Of a stretch of DNA of 51,945 bases, positions 34,624 through 42,905 are shown in pieces. The first letter of the stretch is position 1. Each line of letters opens with the position of its first letter. The translations under genes were made by a program, and so were the position numbers. The notes under the pieces are model-generated. The model did not search any database. It was not told where the DNA came from and was given only the letters and a program-made list of their open reading frames with translations. Source of the stretch: Cellulomonas massiliensis JC225 (lineage in GTDB: Bacteria; Actinomycetota; Actinomycetes; Actinomycetales; Cellulomonadaceae); contig NZ_HE978588.1 in assembly GCF_000312005.1 (NCBI RefSeq), positions 513,358-565,302 on the forward strand. The letters are read 5' to 3'.

Positions 34624-35460
34624 GTGAGCACGCCCCAGAACCAGCCGACGGACGCGATCGAGGACGGGCCGGTCGACGCACCCGTCGACCCGTCCGACGA
34701 CGCGGCCTCGCCGACCGCGCGACGGCTGCTGGGCGGCGTGCCCGCGGACGTCGGCGACCTCGTCACCGACTGGGTCGCCGCGGCGCTCGACGCCTACCCG
34801 CGCCCCGTCTACCCGCTCGCGCGCGAGTGGGACGTCTCCGTGCAGGGGCTCGTCCGGCTGGTGCCGTACGTGCCGCGTTTCGCGACCGCACCGCTGGGCC
34901 TGCTCGACCGGTTCGGCGCCGTGACGGTCGGGCCGGAGCGCGTCGGGCTCGACGGCAAGGACGTCGCGTGGGAGCGGGTGCTGGAGATCCGCACCGAGCC
35001 GGCGTGGACGGCCCTCTCGGCCGAGGCGCTCGAGGCGGACCTCGCGCGGTTCGTGACCTTCATCCCGCCGCTGCCCGGCCGCGCCTGGGTGCTGCGCAAG
35101 ATCGGCGAGCTCGTCCTGTCGCTCTACCTGTCCGCGCTCCCGCCCGAGGACGCGCCGGTCGACGACGAGAGCGGCGACCCGCTGTTCTCCCGCGTGGTCT
35201 CGTCGGTGCGCTACCGCCGCCGGTTCGGCCAGGGCGAGGCCGAGGTCAGCGCGACGTCGGCACTGCTGCAGCTCGCGCTGCCGAGGACGGTCGACACGAT
35301 CGTCCGGACCGCCGCCCAGCACGGCGTCACGGTCACGCACGTGCCCGCCACCGAGACGACGCTCGGCTCGGTGATCGAGCGGGCGGCGATGTGGCGGCGC
35401 ACCGCGATCGACCTGCGCCTGCGCGTGCTCGACCGGCTCACGGCCGCCCGGCCGAGCTGA
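34624..35460 (+). CDS. Conserved hypothetical protein
   Basis: A 278-residue soluble protein I do not recognise. An acidic, proline-rich N-terminus (first 35 residues) precedes a folded region. GLLDRFGAVTVGPERVGLDGKDVAWERVLEIRTEPAWTALSAEALEADL has the look of a PH-like or regulatory domain, and a helical part near VIERAAMWRRTAIDLRLRVLDRL ends the protein. The GTG at 34624 is preceded by CGGAGG. It follows the RDD gene with a 41-base gap and may be co-transcribed with it. Confidence 0.78.
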   Translation: MSTPQNQPTDAIEDGPVDAPVDPSDDAASPTARRLLGGVPADVGDLVTDWVAAALDAYPRPVYPLAREWDVSVQGLVRLVPYVPRFATAPLGLLDRFGAVTVGPERVGLDGKDVAWERVLEIRTEPAWTALSAEALEADLARFVTFIPPLPGRAWVLRKIGELVLSLYLSALPPEDAPVDDESGDPLFSRVVSSVRYRRRFGQGEAEVSATSALLQLALPRTVDTIVRTAAQHGVTVTHVPATETTLGSVIERAAMWRRTAIDLRLRVLDRLTAARPS

Positions 35461-35472
35461 GCTGTACCGGGC

Positions 35473-35742
35473 TCAGGCGCTGCGCAGCGACGCGGCGCCG
35501 CCGAGCCGCACGAGCGGGACGAGCGTCGAGCCCTGGTGGTCGGTGAGCTCGACGGCGATCGTCGCGAGCCGTCCGCGCCGGCGCGCGGCGACCCAGTCCA
35601 GCACCTCGGTGACGTCGTCGACATCCTCCAGGCGCCAGTGCTCGGCCTCCTGCCCGCGGGCCGTGCGCAGCTCGACCACGTAGACCGGGTCGTCGACGAC
35701 GAGCCACGACGCGCGCGGGTGCTGCCCCGGAACTGCCCTCAC
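35473..35742 (-). CDS. Small conserved hypothetical protein
   Basis: An 89-residue soluble protein (RAVPGQHPRASWLVVDD..., then VYVVELRTARGQEAEHWRLEDVDDVTEVLDWVAARRRGRLATIAVEL). The frame is open upstream, but GGGAGG lies seven bases before the GTG at 35742 and one base before the in-frame GTG at 35748, so 35742 is chosen. Function unknown. Confidence 0.65.
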   Translation of the reverse strand: MRAVPGQHPRASWLVVDDPVYVVELRTARGQEAEHWRLEDVDDVTEVLDWVAARRRGRLATIAVELTDHQGSTLVPLVRLGGAASLRSA

Positions 35743-35913
35743 GTCCACCCCTCCCTCGTGCGGAGCGTCGAGCATCGCCGCGCCGGGTGAACGCGGCGCC
35801 AACCCCGCCGGGCGTCGGGATGGACCGCCCCGGAACGTCCGGCGCGGAACACCGGGCCGCCGCGCGGGCGTTCGACCGGGTGGACCGCTTTCCGCCCACG
35901 TGAGGAGGAATCG

Positions 35914-36294
35914 ATGAGCAGCTGGACCCCGCAGGAGCTGGACACCGTCGACCGCACCGACGAGGTGCACCTGGCCTCGTCGCGTCCCGACGGCACGCTG
36001 CGCCCGGCCGCGACGATCTGGGCCGTGCGCGTCGGCGACGACGTGTTCGTCCGCTCGGCGTACGGGCCGAGCAACGGCTGGTTCCGCCGCGCGCAGGCGT
36101 CCGGCTCCGGGCACCTCGCCGTGGGCGACGCCGAGCTCGACGTGACGTTCGAGCCGGCGCCCGACGACGTGCACGAGGCCGTCGACGCGGCGTATCACGC
36201 GAAGTACGACGGCCGGTACGAGGCGTCGATCGTCGGGACCGTCGTCGGACCCGAGGTCCGCGACGTCACGCTGCGCGTGGTGCCCCGCGACTGA
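35914..36294 (+). CDS. DUF2255 family protein
   Basis: A 126-residue protein of the DUF2255 family. The pattern WTPQELDTVDRTDEVHLASSRPDGTLRPAATIWAVRVGDDVFVRSAYGPSNGWFRRAQASGSGHLAVG is characteristic. The fold resembles a split barrel, as in flavin-binding proteins, though no cofactor is proven. The ATG follows GTGAGGAGG. It is convergent with the acetyltransferase gene. Confidence 0.88.
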   Translation: MSSWTPQELDTVDRTDEVHLASSRPDGTLRPAATIWAVRVGDDVFVRSAYGPSNGWFRRAQASGSGHLAVGDAELDVTFEPAPDDVHEAVDAAYHAKYDGRYEASIVGTVVGPEVRDVTLRVVPRD

Positions 36295-36306
36295 CCCGCC
36301 CCGTGG

Positions 36307-36906
36307 TCAGTCGGTGGCCGACCGGATCACGCGCGCCGGGTTGCCCACCGCGACCACGCCGGCGGGCAGGTCCCGCGTCACCACCGACCCGGCACCGACG
36401 ACCGTGTCGTCGCCGATCGTCACGCCCGGGCACACGATGACGCCGCCGCCCAGCCACACGTTGTCGCCCAGCACGATGGGCTTCGCCGCCTCCAGCTTGT
36501 CCCGCCGCGGCTGCGGCTCGACGGGGTGGGTCGGCGTGAGCAGCTGGACGTTCGGGCCGATCTGGCAGTCCTCGCCGATCGTGATCGCCGCGACGTCGAG
36601 CGCGGTCAGGTTGAAGTTCACGAACGTCCGGGCGCCGATGCGGATGTTCTCGCCGTAGTCGACGAACAGCGGCGGCCGGACGAACGCGTCCTCCCCCAGC
36701 TCGCCGAGCAGCTGCTCCAGCAGCGGACGCGCCGCCTCGGCGTCCGCGACGAACGCGCGGTGGTACGCGTCCGCGAGCCGGATCGCCCGGCGGGAGATGC
36801 GCTGGCTGTCCGGGTCGTCGGCGATGTAGAGGTCCCCGGCGAGCATCCGCTCGCGGTTCGTCCGCGGGTCGTCGGCGAAGTAGTCGGTCGTCGGCTCGTC
36901 GCTCAT
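36307..36906 (-). CDS. maa: Sugar O-acetyltransferase (maltose/galactoside acetyltransferase type)
   Basis: A 199-residue hexapeptide acyltransferase. An N-terminal Mac domain (residues about 1-60: DDPRTNRERMLAGDLYIADDP, then LADAYHRAF) precedes the left-handed beta-helix, with IGARTFVNFNLTALD and the active-site region LLTPTHPVEPQPR, and the final VGAGSVVTRDLPAGVVAVGNPARVIR. It moves acetyl from acetyl-CoA to sugar hydroxyls. The start ATG is at 36906. It is transcribed opposite to the GrpB gene. Confidence 0.94.
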   Translation of the reverse strand: MSDEPTTDYFADDPRTNRERMLAGDLYIADDPDSQRISRRAIRLADAYHRAFVADAEAARPLLEQLLGELGEDAFVRPPLFVDYGENIRIGARTFVNFNLTALDVAAITIGEDCQIGPNVQLLTPTHPVEPQPRRDKLEAAKPIVLGDNVWLGGGVIVCPGVTIGDDTVVGAGSVVTRDLPAGVVAVGNPARVIRSATD

Positions 36907-36989
36907 GCGGACGAGCGTACGGACCGAGCCGACGGGCGCTCGCCCGATGTCCCGCGGCACGGGAGCCTCGCTCGCGCTGCGAGGATGGC

Positions 36990-37562
36990 GTGGTGAGCCC
37001 GCTCCAGCACCCCCGTCGGCCGGACGTCACCTCGGTCGAGATCGTCGGTGGCGCCGAGGCGATCGAGGTCGCCCTGCACCCGTACGACGACCGCTGGCCG
37101 AGCGTCTACGAGGAGCACCGGCGGCGCATCGCGGCCGCCCTCGGGGACGCGGACGTCCGGATCGAGCACATCGGCTCGACGTCCGTCCCGGGCCTGGCGG
37201 CGAAGCCGATCGTCGACGTCGTCGTCGGCGTCGACGACGTGACGGCGGAGGAGGACTACCTGCAGCCGCTCCTCGACGCCGGGTACGTGCTGCGCGTCCG
37301 CGAGCCGGGGCACCGCCTCGTCCGGACGCCCTCCCGCGACGCCCACGTGCACGTCTACCAGCGCGACGACCCCGCGATCGACGAGTACCTGCTGCTGCGC
37401 GACCACCTGCGGTCGGACCCGCAGGACCGCGCGCTGTACGAGGGCACGAAGCGCGCCCTGCTGGAGCGGCAGTGGTCCGACATGAACGACTACGCGGACG
37501 CGAAGACGGACGTCATCGTCGCGATCAAGGCGCGGGCGCGGGCGCGGCGCGACGCCGGCTGA
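36990..37562 (+). CDS. GrpB family protein (UPF0157)
   Basis: A 190-residue protein of the GrpB family, which has a nucleotidyltransferase-like fold. The motif IEHIGSTSVPGLAAKPIVDVVVGV (about residues 57-80) is the family core. It ends with a short basic tail. Start GTG 36990 follows GAGG; a second GTG follows directly at 36993. It may have been acquired as a GrpB domain split from CoaE, which carries the same domain in many Actinobacteria. Function unknown. Confidence 0.9.
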   Translation: MVSPLQHPRRPDVTSVEIVGGAEAIEVALHPYDDRWPSVYEEHRRRIAAALGDADVRIEHIGSTSVPGLAAKPIVDVVVGVDDVTAEEDYLQPLLDAGYVLRVREPGHRLVRTPSRDAHVHVYQRDDPAIDEYLLLRDHLRSDPQDRALYEGTKRALLERQWSDMNDYADAKTDVIVAIKARARARRDAG

Positions 37563-37590
37563 GGCGCCGGGCACGGGCGCCCCGCCCGGC

Positions 37591-39048
37591 TCAGATGGTG
37601 ATCCGGCCGGTCCACAGGCCGACGCCGGCGACCACCGCTCCCACGAGGATGAGCGCGAACAGCGCGAGCTCCGTGGGCGTGAAGATGCGCCGCCCCGACT
37701 CCGAGCGGGCCTTGACGTAGAGCAAGGTCGCCGGGGCGAGGATGAGGGTGCACAGGACGACGAACTCGAAGCCCGCCGCGTCGAACAGGAACAGGGTGTA
37801 CGCCGTGGCGACCCCCGCCACGATCGTCTCCTTGCGCCGCGTCCGCGGCGTCACGCCCTCGTACGACTCCCCGGTCAGGCCCAGCTTGAGGGCGTAGGCC
37901 GCGGCGAGGAAGTAGGGCAGGAGCGCGAGGACGGTGCTGAGGTCGAGCATGAAGTTCAGCGCGTCGGTGAGCACCAGGGTCGCGGCGAGCAGCGCCTGCA
38001 CGGCGAGCGAGGTGACGACGAGCGCGGTGATCGGCGTGCCGCGGTGGTCCTCGCGGCCGAGGAACCGCGGGAAGTCCGAATTGCGCGCGGGGATGTACAT
38101 CACCTCGGCGGCCATCAGCGTCCACGCCAGGTAGGCGCCGAGCACGGAGACGACGACGCCGACGCTGATGAACGTCTGCCCCCAGTCGCCGACGACGGAC
38201 TGGAACACCCCGATCATCGACGGCTGGCGCGTGTCGGCCAGCTCGGGCTGCGGCAGCACGGAGTAGCTCGACAGCGTCACCAGGGCGAACAGGCACAGGA
38301 CGCTGAGGAAGCCGAGCACGGTGGCCCTGCCGACGTCCTCCCGCCGCCTGGCGTAGCGGGAGTAGACGCTCGCGCCCTCGATGCCGATGAACACGAAGGT
38401 CGTGATGATCATCGTGTTGCGGACCTGCTCGTCGAGGCCGCCGAGCTCGCCGTAGCCGTACGCGGTCCAATTGTCCGCGAAGACGCCGGCGTCGAAGTTC
38501 ACGAAGAGCACGACGACGAACACGACGATCGGCACGATCTTGCAGATCGTCACGATGCGGTTGATCACCGCCGCGTCCCGCACGCCGCGGGCGATCAAGG
38601 TGTGGAAGAACCACACCCCGAGGCTGCCCAGCAGCGCGGCCAGCACCGTGTCGCCGTCGCCGAAGCCCTCGAAGAACGCGCCGAGAGTCGCGGAGATGAA
38701 GACCCAGTAGAAGGTGTTCCCGGCGATGGCGCTGGCCCAGAACCCGATGGCGGAGGTGAACCCGGCGTAGTCGCCGAAGCCCGCCTTGGCGTAGATGAAG
38801 ACGCCCGAGTCCAGCTCCGGCTTGCGGATCGCCAGGTTCTGGAAGACGAAGGCCAGCATGAGCATGCCCGTGCCGGCGATCGCCCACGCGATGAGCGAGC
38901 CGAGGATCCCGGTCGCGACGCCGAACCGGGCGGGCAACGAGAAGACCCCGGCGCCGACCATCGACCCGACGACCATCGCCGTCAGGGTCGGCACGCTCAT
39001 CTTGCCCGGGCTGCTGGGCGGAGCGTCCGCCTCCTGCTCGACGGTCAT
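37591..39048 (-). CDS. arcD: Arginine/ornithine antiporter (APC family)
   Basis: A 485-residue amino-acid permease with about twelve helices. The first helix region SVPTLTAMVVGSMVGAGVFSLPARFG fits the APC family, and the sequence FIGIEGASVYSRYARRREDVGRATVLGFL is typical of basic amino-acid antiporters. Its position 36 bases after arginine deiminase supports exchange of external arginine for internal ornithine. The ATG has GAGGGGG upstream. Confidence 0.92.
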   Translation of the reverse strand: MTVEQEADAPPSSPGKMSVPTLTAMVVGSMVGAGVFSLPARFGVATGILGSLIAWAIAGTGMLMLAFVFQNLAIRKPELDSGVFIYAKAGFGDYAGFTSAIGFWASAIAGNTFYWVFISATLGAFFEGFGDGDTVLAALLGSLGVWFFHTLIARGVRDAAVINRIVTICKIVPIVVFVVVLFVNFDAGVFADNWTAYGYGELGGLDEQVRNTMIITTFVFIGIEGASVYSRYARRREDVGRATVLGFLSVLCLFALVTLSSYSVLPQPELADTRQPSMIGVFQSVVGDWGQTFISVGVVVSVLGAYLAWTLMAAEVMYIPARNSDFPRFLGREDHRGTPITALVVTSLAVQALLAATLVLTDALNFMLDLSTVLALLPYFLAAAYALKLGLTGESYEGVTPRTRRKETIVAGVATAYTLFLFDAAGFEFVVLCTLILAPATLLYVKARSESGRRIFTPTELALFALILVGAVVAGVGLWTGRITI

Positions 39049-39084
39049 CGGGGCCCCCTCGTCCGGAACGCCGTGGTCAGCGGG

Positions 39085-40344
39085 TCAGAACTCGACCGGG
39101 TCGCGGATGATCGGGCAGGTCATGCAGTGCCCGCCGCCGCGGCCGCGCCCCAGCTCGGCCCCGACGATCGTGACGACCTCGACGCCGGCCCGGCGCAGCA
39201 GCGTGTTCGTGATGGTGTTCCGGTCGTAGGTGACGACGACGCCGGGCTCGACCGCGACGGCGTTGTTGCCGCTGTTCCACTGCTGGCTCTCGGACTCGTA
39301 CACGTCGCCGCCGGTCTCGAGCACCTGCAGGCCCGGCAGGCCGAGCGCACCCGCGACCACGTCGACGAACGGCCGGCTCTCTTCCGTGACGTGCACGCCC
39401 CCGCTGTCGTCGCCGGGGCGCAGCGTGAACGGGTGCACGTGGTCGACGATCGCCGGGTACACGGTGACGATGTCGCGGTCCGCGAAGGTGAAGACCGTGT
39501 CCAGGTGCATGGCCGCGCGCAGCTTCGGCATCCCGGCCACGACGACCTGCTCCGCGGCGCCCTGGGCGAACAGCGCCGCCGCGACCTGGGTGATGGCCTG
39601 CCGCGAGGTCCGCTCGCTCATGCCCATGAGCACGACGCCGTTGCCGACCGGCATGATGTCGCCGCCCTCGAACGTGGCCAGTCCCCAGTCCTGCTCCGGG
39701 TCGCCCCACCAGACCGTCGAGCCGACGAAGTCCGGGTGGAACGTGTAGATCGCCTTGTAGAGCAGCGTCTCGTCCTGGCGGGCGGGCCAGTACAGCGGGT
39801 TCATCGTCAGCCCGCCGTAGAGCCAGCACGTCGTGTCCCGCGTGTACAGCGTGTTCGGCAGGGGCGGCATCAGGTACTCCCGCTGGCCGGTCGACTCGCG
39901 GACGAGCGCGACGTAGCCGGACCGGAACTCGCCGGGCACGTCCTGCGTCGCCAGCCCGCCGATCAGGTGCTCGGCGAGCGCACGCTCGCTCAGGGTCTCG
40001 AGGAACGCCCGCGTGCCGTCGACCAGACCGAGGCCGACCCGGTTGGGCGTCACCTTGCGGTCGAGGACCCAGTCCCGCGCCCCGGGCACCGCGAGCGTCT
40101 GCGCCAGGACGTCGTGCAGCTCGACGACCTCGACGCCCCGGTTGCGGAGCTTGTTGACGAAGTCGGCGTGGTCGCGCTGGGCGTTCTCGACCCACAGCAC
40201 GTCGTCGAAGAGCAGCTGGGCGCCGTTCGACGGCGTGAGCCGCCGGTGCGCCATGCCCGGGGAGCAGACCAGCACCTTCCGCAACCGGCCCACCTCCGAG
40301 TGGACGCCGTAGGCGCTTGCAGGGTTCACGGAGGTCTCGGACAT
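39085..40344 (-). CDS. arcA: Arginine deiminase
   Basis: A 419-residue enzyme that converts arginine to citrulline and ammonia, the first step of the ADI pathway. The N-terminus has [18 protein letters not shown], the centre [10 protein letters not shown] and MHLDTVFTF with the catalytic His, and the C-terminus [17 protein letters not shown] with the nucleophile C407. A GTG two codons upstream is possible; the ATG at 40344 is preferred because AGGCAGG lies ahead. TAGCAT (revcomp 40379-40384) may be the -10. It is followed by arcD; arcB and arcC are not adjacent, so the pathway is incomplete here. Confidence 0.96.
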   Translation of the reverse strand: MSETSVNPASAYGVHSEVGRLRKVLVCSPGMAHRRLTPSNGAQLLFDDVLWVENAQRDHADFVNKLRNRGVEVVELHDVLAQTLAVPGARDWVLDRKVTPNRVGLGLVDGTRAFLETLSERALAEHLIGGLATQDVPGEFRSGYVALVRESTGQREYLMPPLPNTLYTRDTTCWLYGGLTMNPLYWPARQDETLLYKAIYTFHPDFVGSTVWWGDPEQDWGLATFEGGDIMPVGNGVVLMGMSERTSRQAITQVAAALFAQGAAEQVVVAGMPKLRAAMHLDTVFTFADRDIVTVYPAIVDHVHPFTLRPGDDSGGVHVTEESRPFVDVVAGALGLPGLQVLETGGDVYESESQQWNSGNNAVAVEPGVVVTYDRNTITNTLLRRAGVEVVTIVGAELGRGRGGGHCMTCPIIRDPVEF

Positions 40345-40464
40345 CGGCACCTGCCTCTGCTGGACGGTGGTCCTTCGGATGCTAGCGGCGCGTCCGCGTC
40401 GCGAACATGGCCCTGCACCCGACGCCGGCAGTCCTCGCAGCGGTCGCCGCGCCGGTCGTCACGC

Positions 40465-41334
40465 TCACTCCGGCCGCGCGTGCGTCCTCGTCGTCGTCGC
40501 CGCCGTCTCGCCACCTGCCGCTCCCCGCGCGACCAGGGAGCCCAGCAGCGCCAACCGCTCGGCGGTCGGCGTCCCCGGCGGCGCGTGGTAGACCGCGAGC
40601 GTCTGTCCCTCGGTGCCGCCGACGGCGAGCTTCTCGCAGTCCAGCTCCATCAGCCCCACGACCGGGTGCGCGAAAGCCACGCGGAAGCCGGCGCGCGGCC
40701 GGACGTCGTGCCGGGCCCACAGCCGGCGGAACTCCTCGCTCGCGAGCGAGAGCTCCCCGACGAGCTCGACCAGCCGCGGGTCGTCCACCGCGACGCCCGA
40801 CGCTCGCACCCCCGCGACGAGGTACGGCAGGAGCGTCGGCCAGTCCGGGTGCAGGTCGCGCTGGGCCGGGTCGAGGAACACGTCGCGCAGGCGGTTGCGG
40901 CCCGGCACGAGGCTGGGGTCGAGCGCGCGGCACAGGTCGTTGGAGGCCAGGACGTCGAACACCTGCCCCTCGACGAACGCGGGCAGCCCGATCGCGTCCA
41001 GCAGTCGGAGCGTCCCCTCGGGCACCACCTCCGGCCGCGGGCGACGCCGACGACGAGGAGCCGCGGGCGCGCCCAGCGCGAGCAGGTGGTCCGTCGCCGC
41101 ATCGTCCAGGCGCAGCACCCGGGCGAGCGCCTCCAGCACCTGCGGCGACGGGTGCCGGTCGCGCCCCTGCTCCAGCCGCAGGTAATAGTCGGCCGAGATG
41201 CCCGCGAGCATCGCGACCTCCTCGCGCCGCAGCCCGGGCACCCGCCGCACGCCGGTCCCCTCGGGGATCCCGACATCCGTGGGCCGGACGAGCTCGCGGC
41301 GGGCCCGCAGGAAGTCGCCCAGGCTCGTGCTCAT
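40465..41334 (-). CDS. XRE family regulator with MmyB-like ligand domain (second copy)
   Basis: A 289-residue protein with the same layout as that at 30772-31635. The helix-turn-helix is LRREEVAMLAGISADYYLRLEQGRDRHPSPQVLEALARVLRL (about residues 35-76). The MmyB-like domain starts near LLDAIGLPAFVEGQVFDVLASNDLCRAL. It is divergent from the aldo/keto reductase gene and is probably its repressor. The ATG at 41334 fits the family. Confidence 0.92.
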   Translation of the reverse strand: MSTSLGDFLRARRELVRPTDVGIPEGTGVRRVPGLRREEVAMLAGISADYYLRLEQGRDRHPSPQVLEALARVLRLDDAATDHLLALGAPAAPRRRRRPRPEVVPEGTLRLLDAIGLPAFVEGQVFDVLASNDLCRALDPSLVPGRNRLRDVFLDPAQRDLHPDWPTLLPYLVAGVRASGVAVDDPRLVELVGELSLASEEFRRLWARHDVRPRAGFRVAFAHPVVGLMELDCEKLAVGGTEGQTLAVYHAPPGTPTAERLALLGSLVARGAAGGETAATTTRTHARPE

Positions 41335-41365
41335 GCCGCCACCCTAGGCACGGGGCCGGCGGTCA

Positions 41366-41407
41366 TCCTGGTCCCCTCACTCCCAGGATCGGCGGGGACC
41401 TGCCTGG
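41366..41407. promoter_or_regulatory. Candidate operator between second XRE regulator and aldo/keto reductase
   Basis: ATCCTGG (41365-41371) and CCAGGAT (41383-41389) are a perfect inverted pair. They are followed by CGGCGGGGACCTGCCTGG, so CCAGGATCGGCGG is centred near 41390. The CCAGG and GGATCGGCGG pieces are shared with 31668-31693 in the other XRE/oxidoreductase gap. Confidence 0.5.
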
Positions 41408-41435
41408 CCTCGCGGCGCCGGCGCACGGTGGAGCC

Positions 41436-42314
41436 ATGACCACCACCACGAGCACCAGCACCCTTCCCGGCGGCACCTTCACGATGGGCGACCTCGAGGT
41501 CACCCGCGTCGGCTACGGCGCGATGCAGCTCGCCGGCCCCGGCGTCTTCGGCCCGCCCGCCGACCGCGCGGGCGCCGTCGAGGTCCTGCGCGAGGCCGTC
41601 CGCCTCGGCATCACGCACATCGACACGTCCGACTTCTACGGCCCGCACGTCACGAACGAGATCATCCGCGAGGCCCTGCACCCCTACCCCGCCGGCCTGC
41701 ACCTCGTCACCAAGGTCGGCGCCCTGCGCGACGAGCACGGCGGCTGGCCCGTCGCCATGGCCCCTGACCAGCTCCGCCAGGCGGTGCACGACAACCTCGA
41801 GCACCTCGGCCTGGACGTCCTCGACGTGGTGAACCTGCGCGTCGGCGGCTTCGACACCCCGGAGCCCGGCTCGATCGCCGCGCCGTTCGAGGTGCTCGCC
41901 GAGCTGCAGCAGCAGGGCCTCATCCGCCACCTCGGCATCAGCACCGCCACCCGGGAGCAGGTCGAGGAGGCCCGCACGATCGCCCCCGTCGTCTGCGTGC
42001 AGAACCGGTACAATCTCGCCCACCGCGACGACGACGAGCTGATCGACTGGCTCGCCGGCGAGGGCATCGCGTACGTCCCGTACTTCCCGCTCGGCGGCTT
42101 CACGCCGCTGCAGGCCGACGAGCTCACGTTCGTCGCGACCCGGCTCGGCGCCACGCCGATGTCCGTCGCCCTCGCCTGGCTGCTCCACCGCTCGCCGAAC
42201 GTGCTGCTCATCCCGGGCACCTCGTCGGTCGCGCACCTGCGGGAGAACGTCGCGGGCGCGGCGCTGGAGCTGGACGACCAGGCGCTGGCGGAGCTCGACG
42301 CGATCGGGCGGTGA
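41436..42314 (+). CDS. Aldo/keto reductase
   Basis: A 292-residue TIM-barrel oxidoreductase. D63, Y68 and K93 are the usual catalytic residues (HIDTSDFYGP and VTKVG). The place of the usual catalytic His is N133 in VVNLRVGG, which is typical of the YdbC/plant-type branch of the family. NADPH-binding features LLIPGTSSVAHLRENV are at the C-terminus. The start ATG follows GTGGAG. It is divergent from the XRE/MmyB regulator. Confidence 0.93.
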   Translation: MTTTTSTSTLPGGTFTMGDLEVTRVGYGAMQLAGPGVFGPPADRAGAVEVLREAVRLGITHIDTSDFYGPHVTNEIIREALHPYPAGLHLVTKVGALRDEHGGWPVAMAPDQLRQAVHDNLEHLGLDVLDVVNLRVGGFDTPEPGSIAAPFEVLAELQQQGLIRHLGISTATREQVEEARTIAPVVCVQNRYNLAHRDDDELIDWLAGEGIAYVPYFPLGGFTPLQADELTFVATRLGATPMSVALAWLLHRSPNVLLIPGTSSVAHLRENVAGAALELDDQALAELDAIGR

Positions 42315-42425
42315 GGCGACCTCCGCACACCGTCCCGGCGCCAGGCCACCTGCGCGCACCGTCGCTACGGGGCCCGGCGCTCGCAGCCGAGGCTCAGCCG
42401 TCCACGTCCACGGTTGCACGCACAA

Positions 42426-42469
42426 CGAAGGGCCCCTGTCCGCATGACTCAGCGGACTGGGGCCCTTCG
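42426..42469 (-). terminator. Terminator hairpin after tRNA-Ser(CGA)
   Basis: CGAAGGGCCCC (42426-42436) pairs with GGGGCCCTTCG (42459-42469), and GTCCGC (42438-42443) with GCGGAC (42452-42457), forming one long stem downstream of the minus-strand tRNA. It shares its CGAAGGGCCC core with the terminator of the other serine tRNA. Confidence 0.85.
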
Positions 42470-42474
42470 GCTGC

Positions 42475-42564
42475 TGGCGGTAGCGGTGGGATTTGAACCC
42501 ACGGTGGACTTTCACCCACACACGCTTTCGAGGCGTGCTCCTTAGGCCGCTCGGACACGCTACC
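42475..42564 (-). tRNA. tRNA-Ser (anticodon CGA)
   Basis: On the minus strand GGTAGCG (42564-42558) pairs with CGCTACC (42485-42479), discriminator G is at 42478 and CCA at 42477-42475. The anticodon arm ACGCC-TCGAAA-GCGT places CGA at 42530-42528. The long variable arm is typical of serine. TACTCT (revcomp 42575-42580) may be its -10. Confidence 0.97.
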
Positions 42565-42681
42565 TCGGTGCAGAAGAGTACCGGCCCGCGCCCGATGCTC
42601 CGAATCGGGCGGTCTCCAGGGGCGGAGCGGCAGGTCAGGGCGGAGAGTCACGTCGCAGCAAGAATCGTGTCACCGCTTGTC

Positions 42682-42709
42682 TTGACGCGGCACCTGAGAG
42701 CGCTACCAT
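42682..42709 (+). promoter_or_regulatory. GH16 promoter with CebR/CelR-like operator
   Basis: TTGACG (42682-42687) and TACCAT (42704-42709) are 16 bases apart. TGAGAGCGCTACCA (42695-42708) lies across the spacer and -10 and matches the LacI-family CebR/CelR consensus TGGGAGCGCTCCCA at 12 of 14 positions. A repressor bound there would block the promoter until a beta-glucan breakdown sugar is present. Confidence 0.7.
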
Positions 42710-42905
42710 CGCTCCAGTCGGCTGCGAGAGCGGCCGCATCGCTCGGAGGGGCGAGGACGCCCCGACGACCTCGCTCGCCACGAGCACCCGCCGGCATCCG
42801 GCCGGCAGAAGAGCACCACCCGAAGTTCCGCCCGTCGTATCCCGCCGGACTGCTCGTCGTCGCGCAGTCCGCGACGGACGTCGTTCTCTCTGATCGGAGA
42901 CACCG
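42710..42905 (+). other. Long untranslated leader of the GH16 gene
   Basis: About 190 bases separate the predicted promoter from the GH16 start codon and contain no convincing ORF. Together with the promoter this makes a 341-base gap after the tRNA gene. CGGAGACACC precedes the ATG. I see no known riboswitch. Confidence 0.4.

Noticed and set aside
38044..41439. 1131-codon plus-strand open frame over arcD, arcA and the XRE gene
   Set aside because: Low-complexity His/Arg/Glu-rich translation antisense to three recognised genes; no ribosome site or domain.
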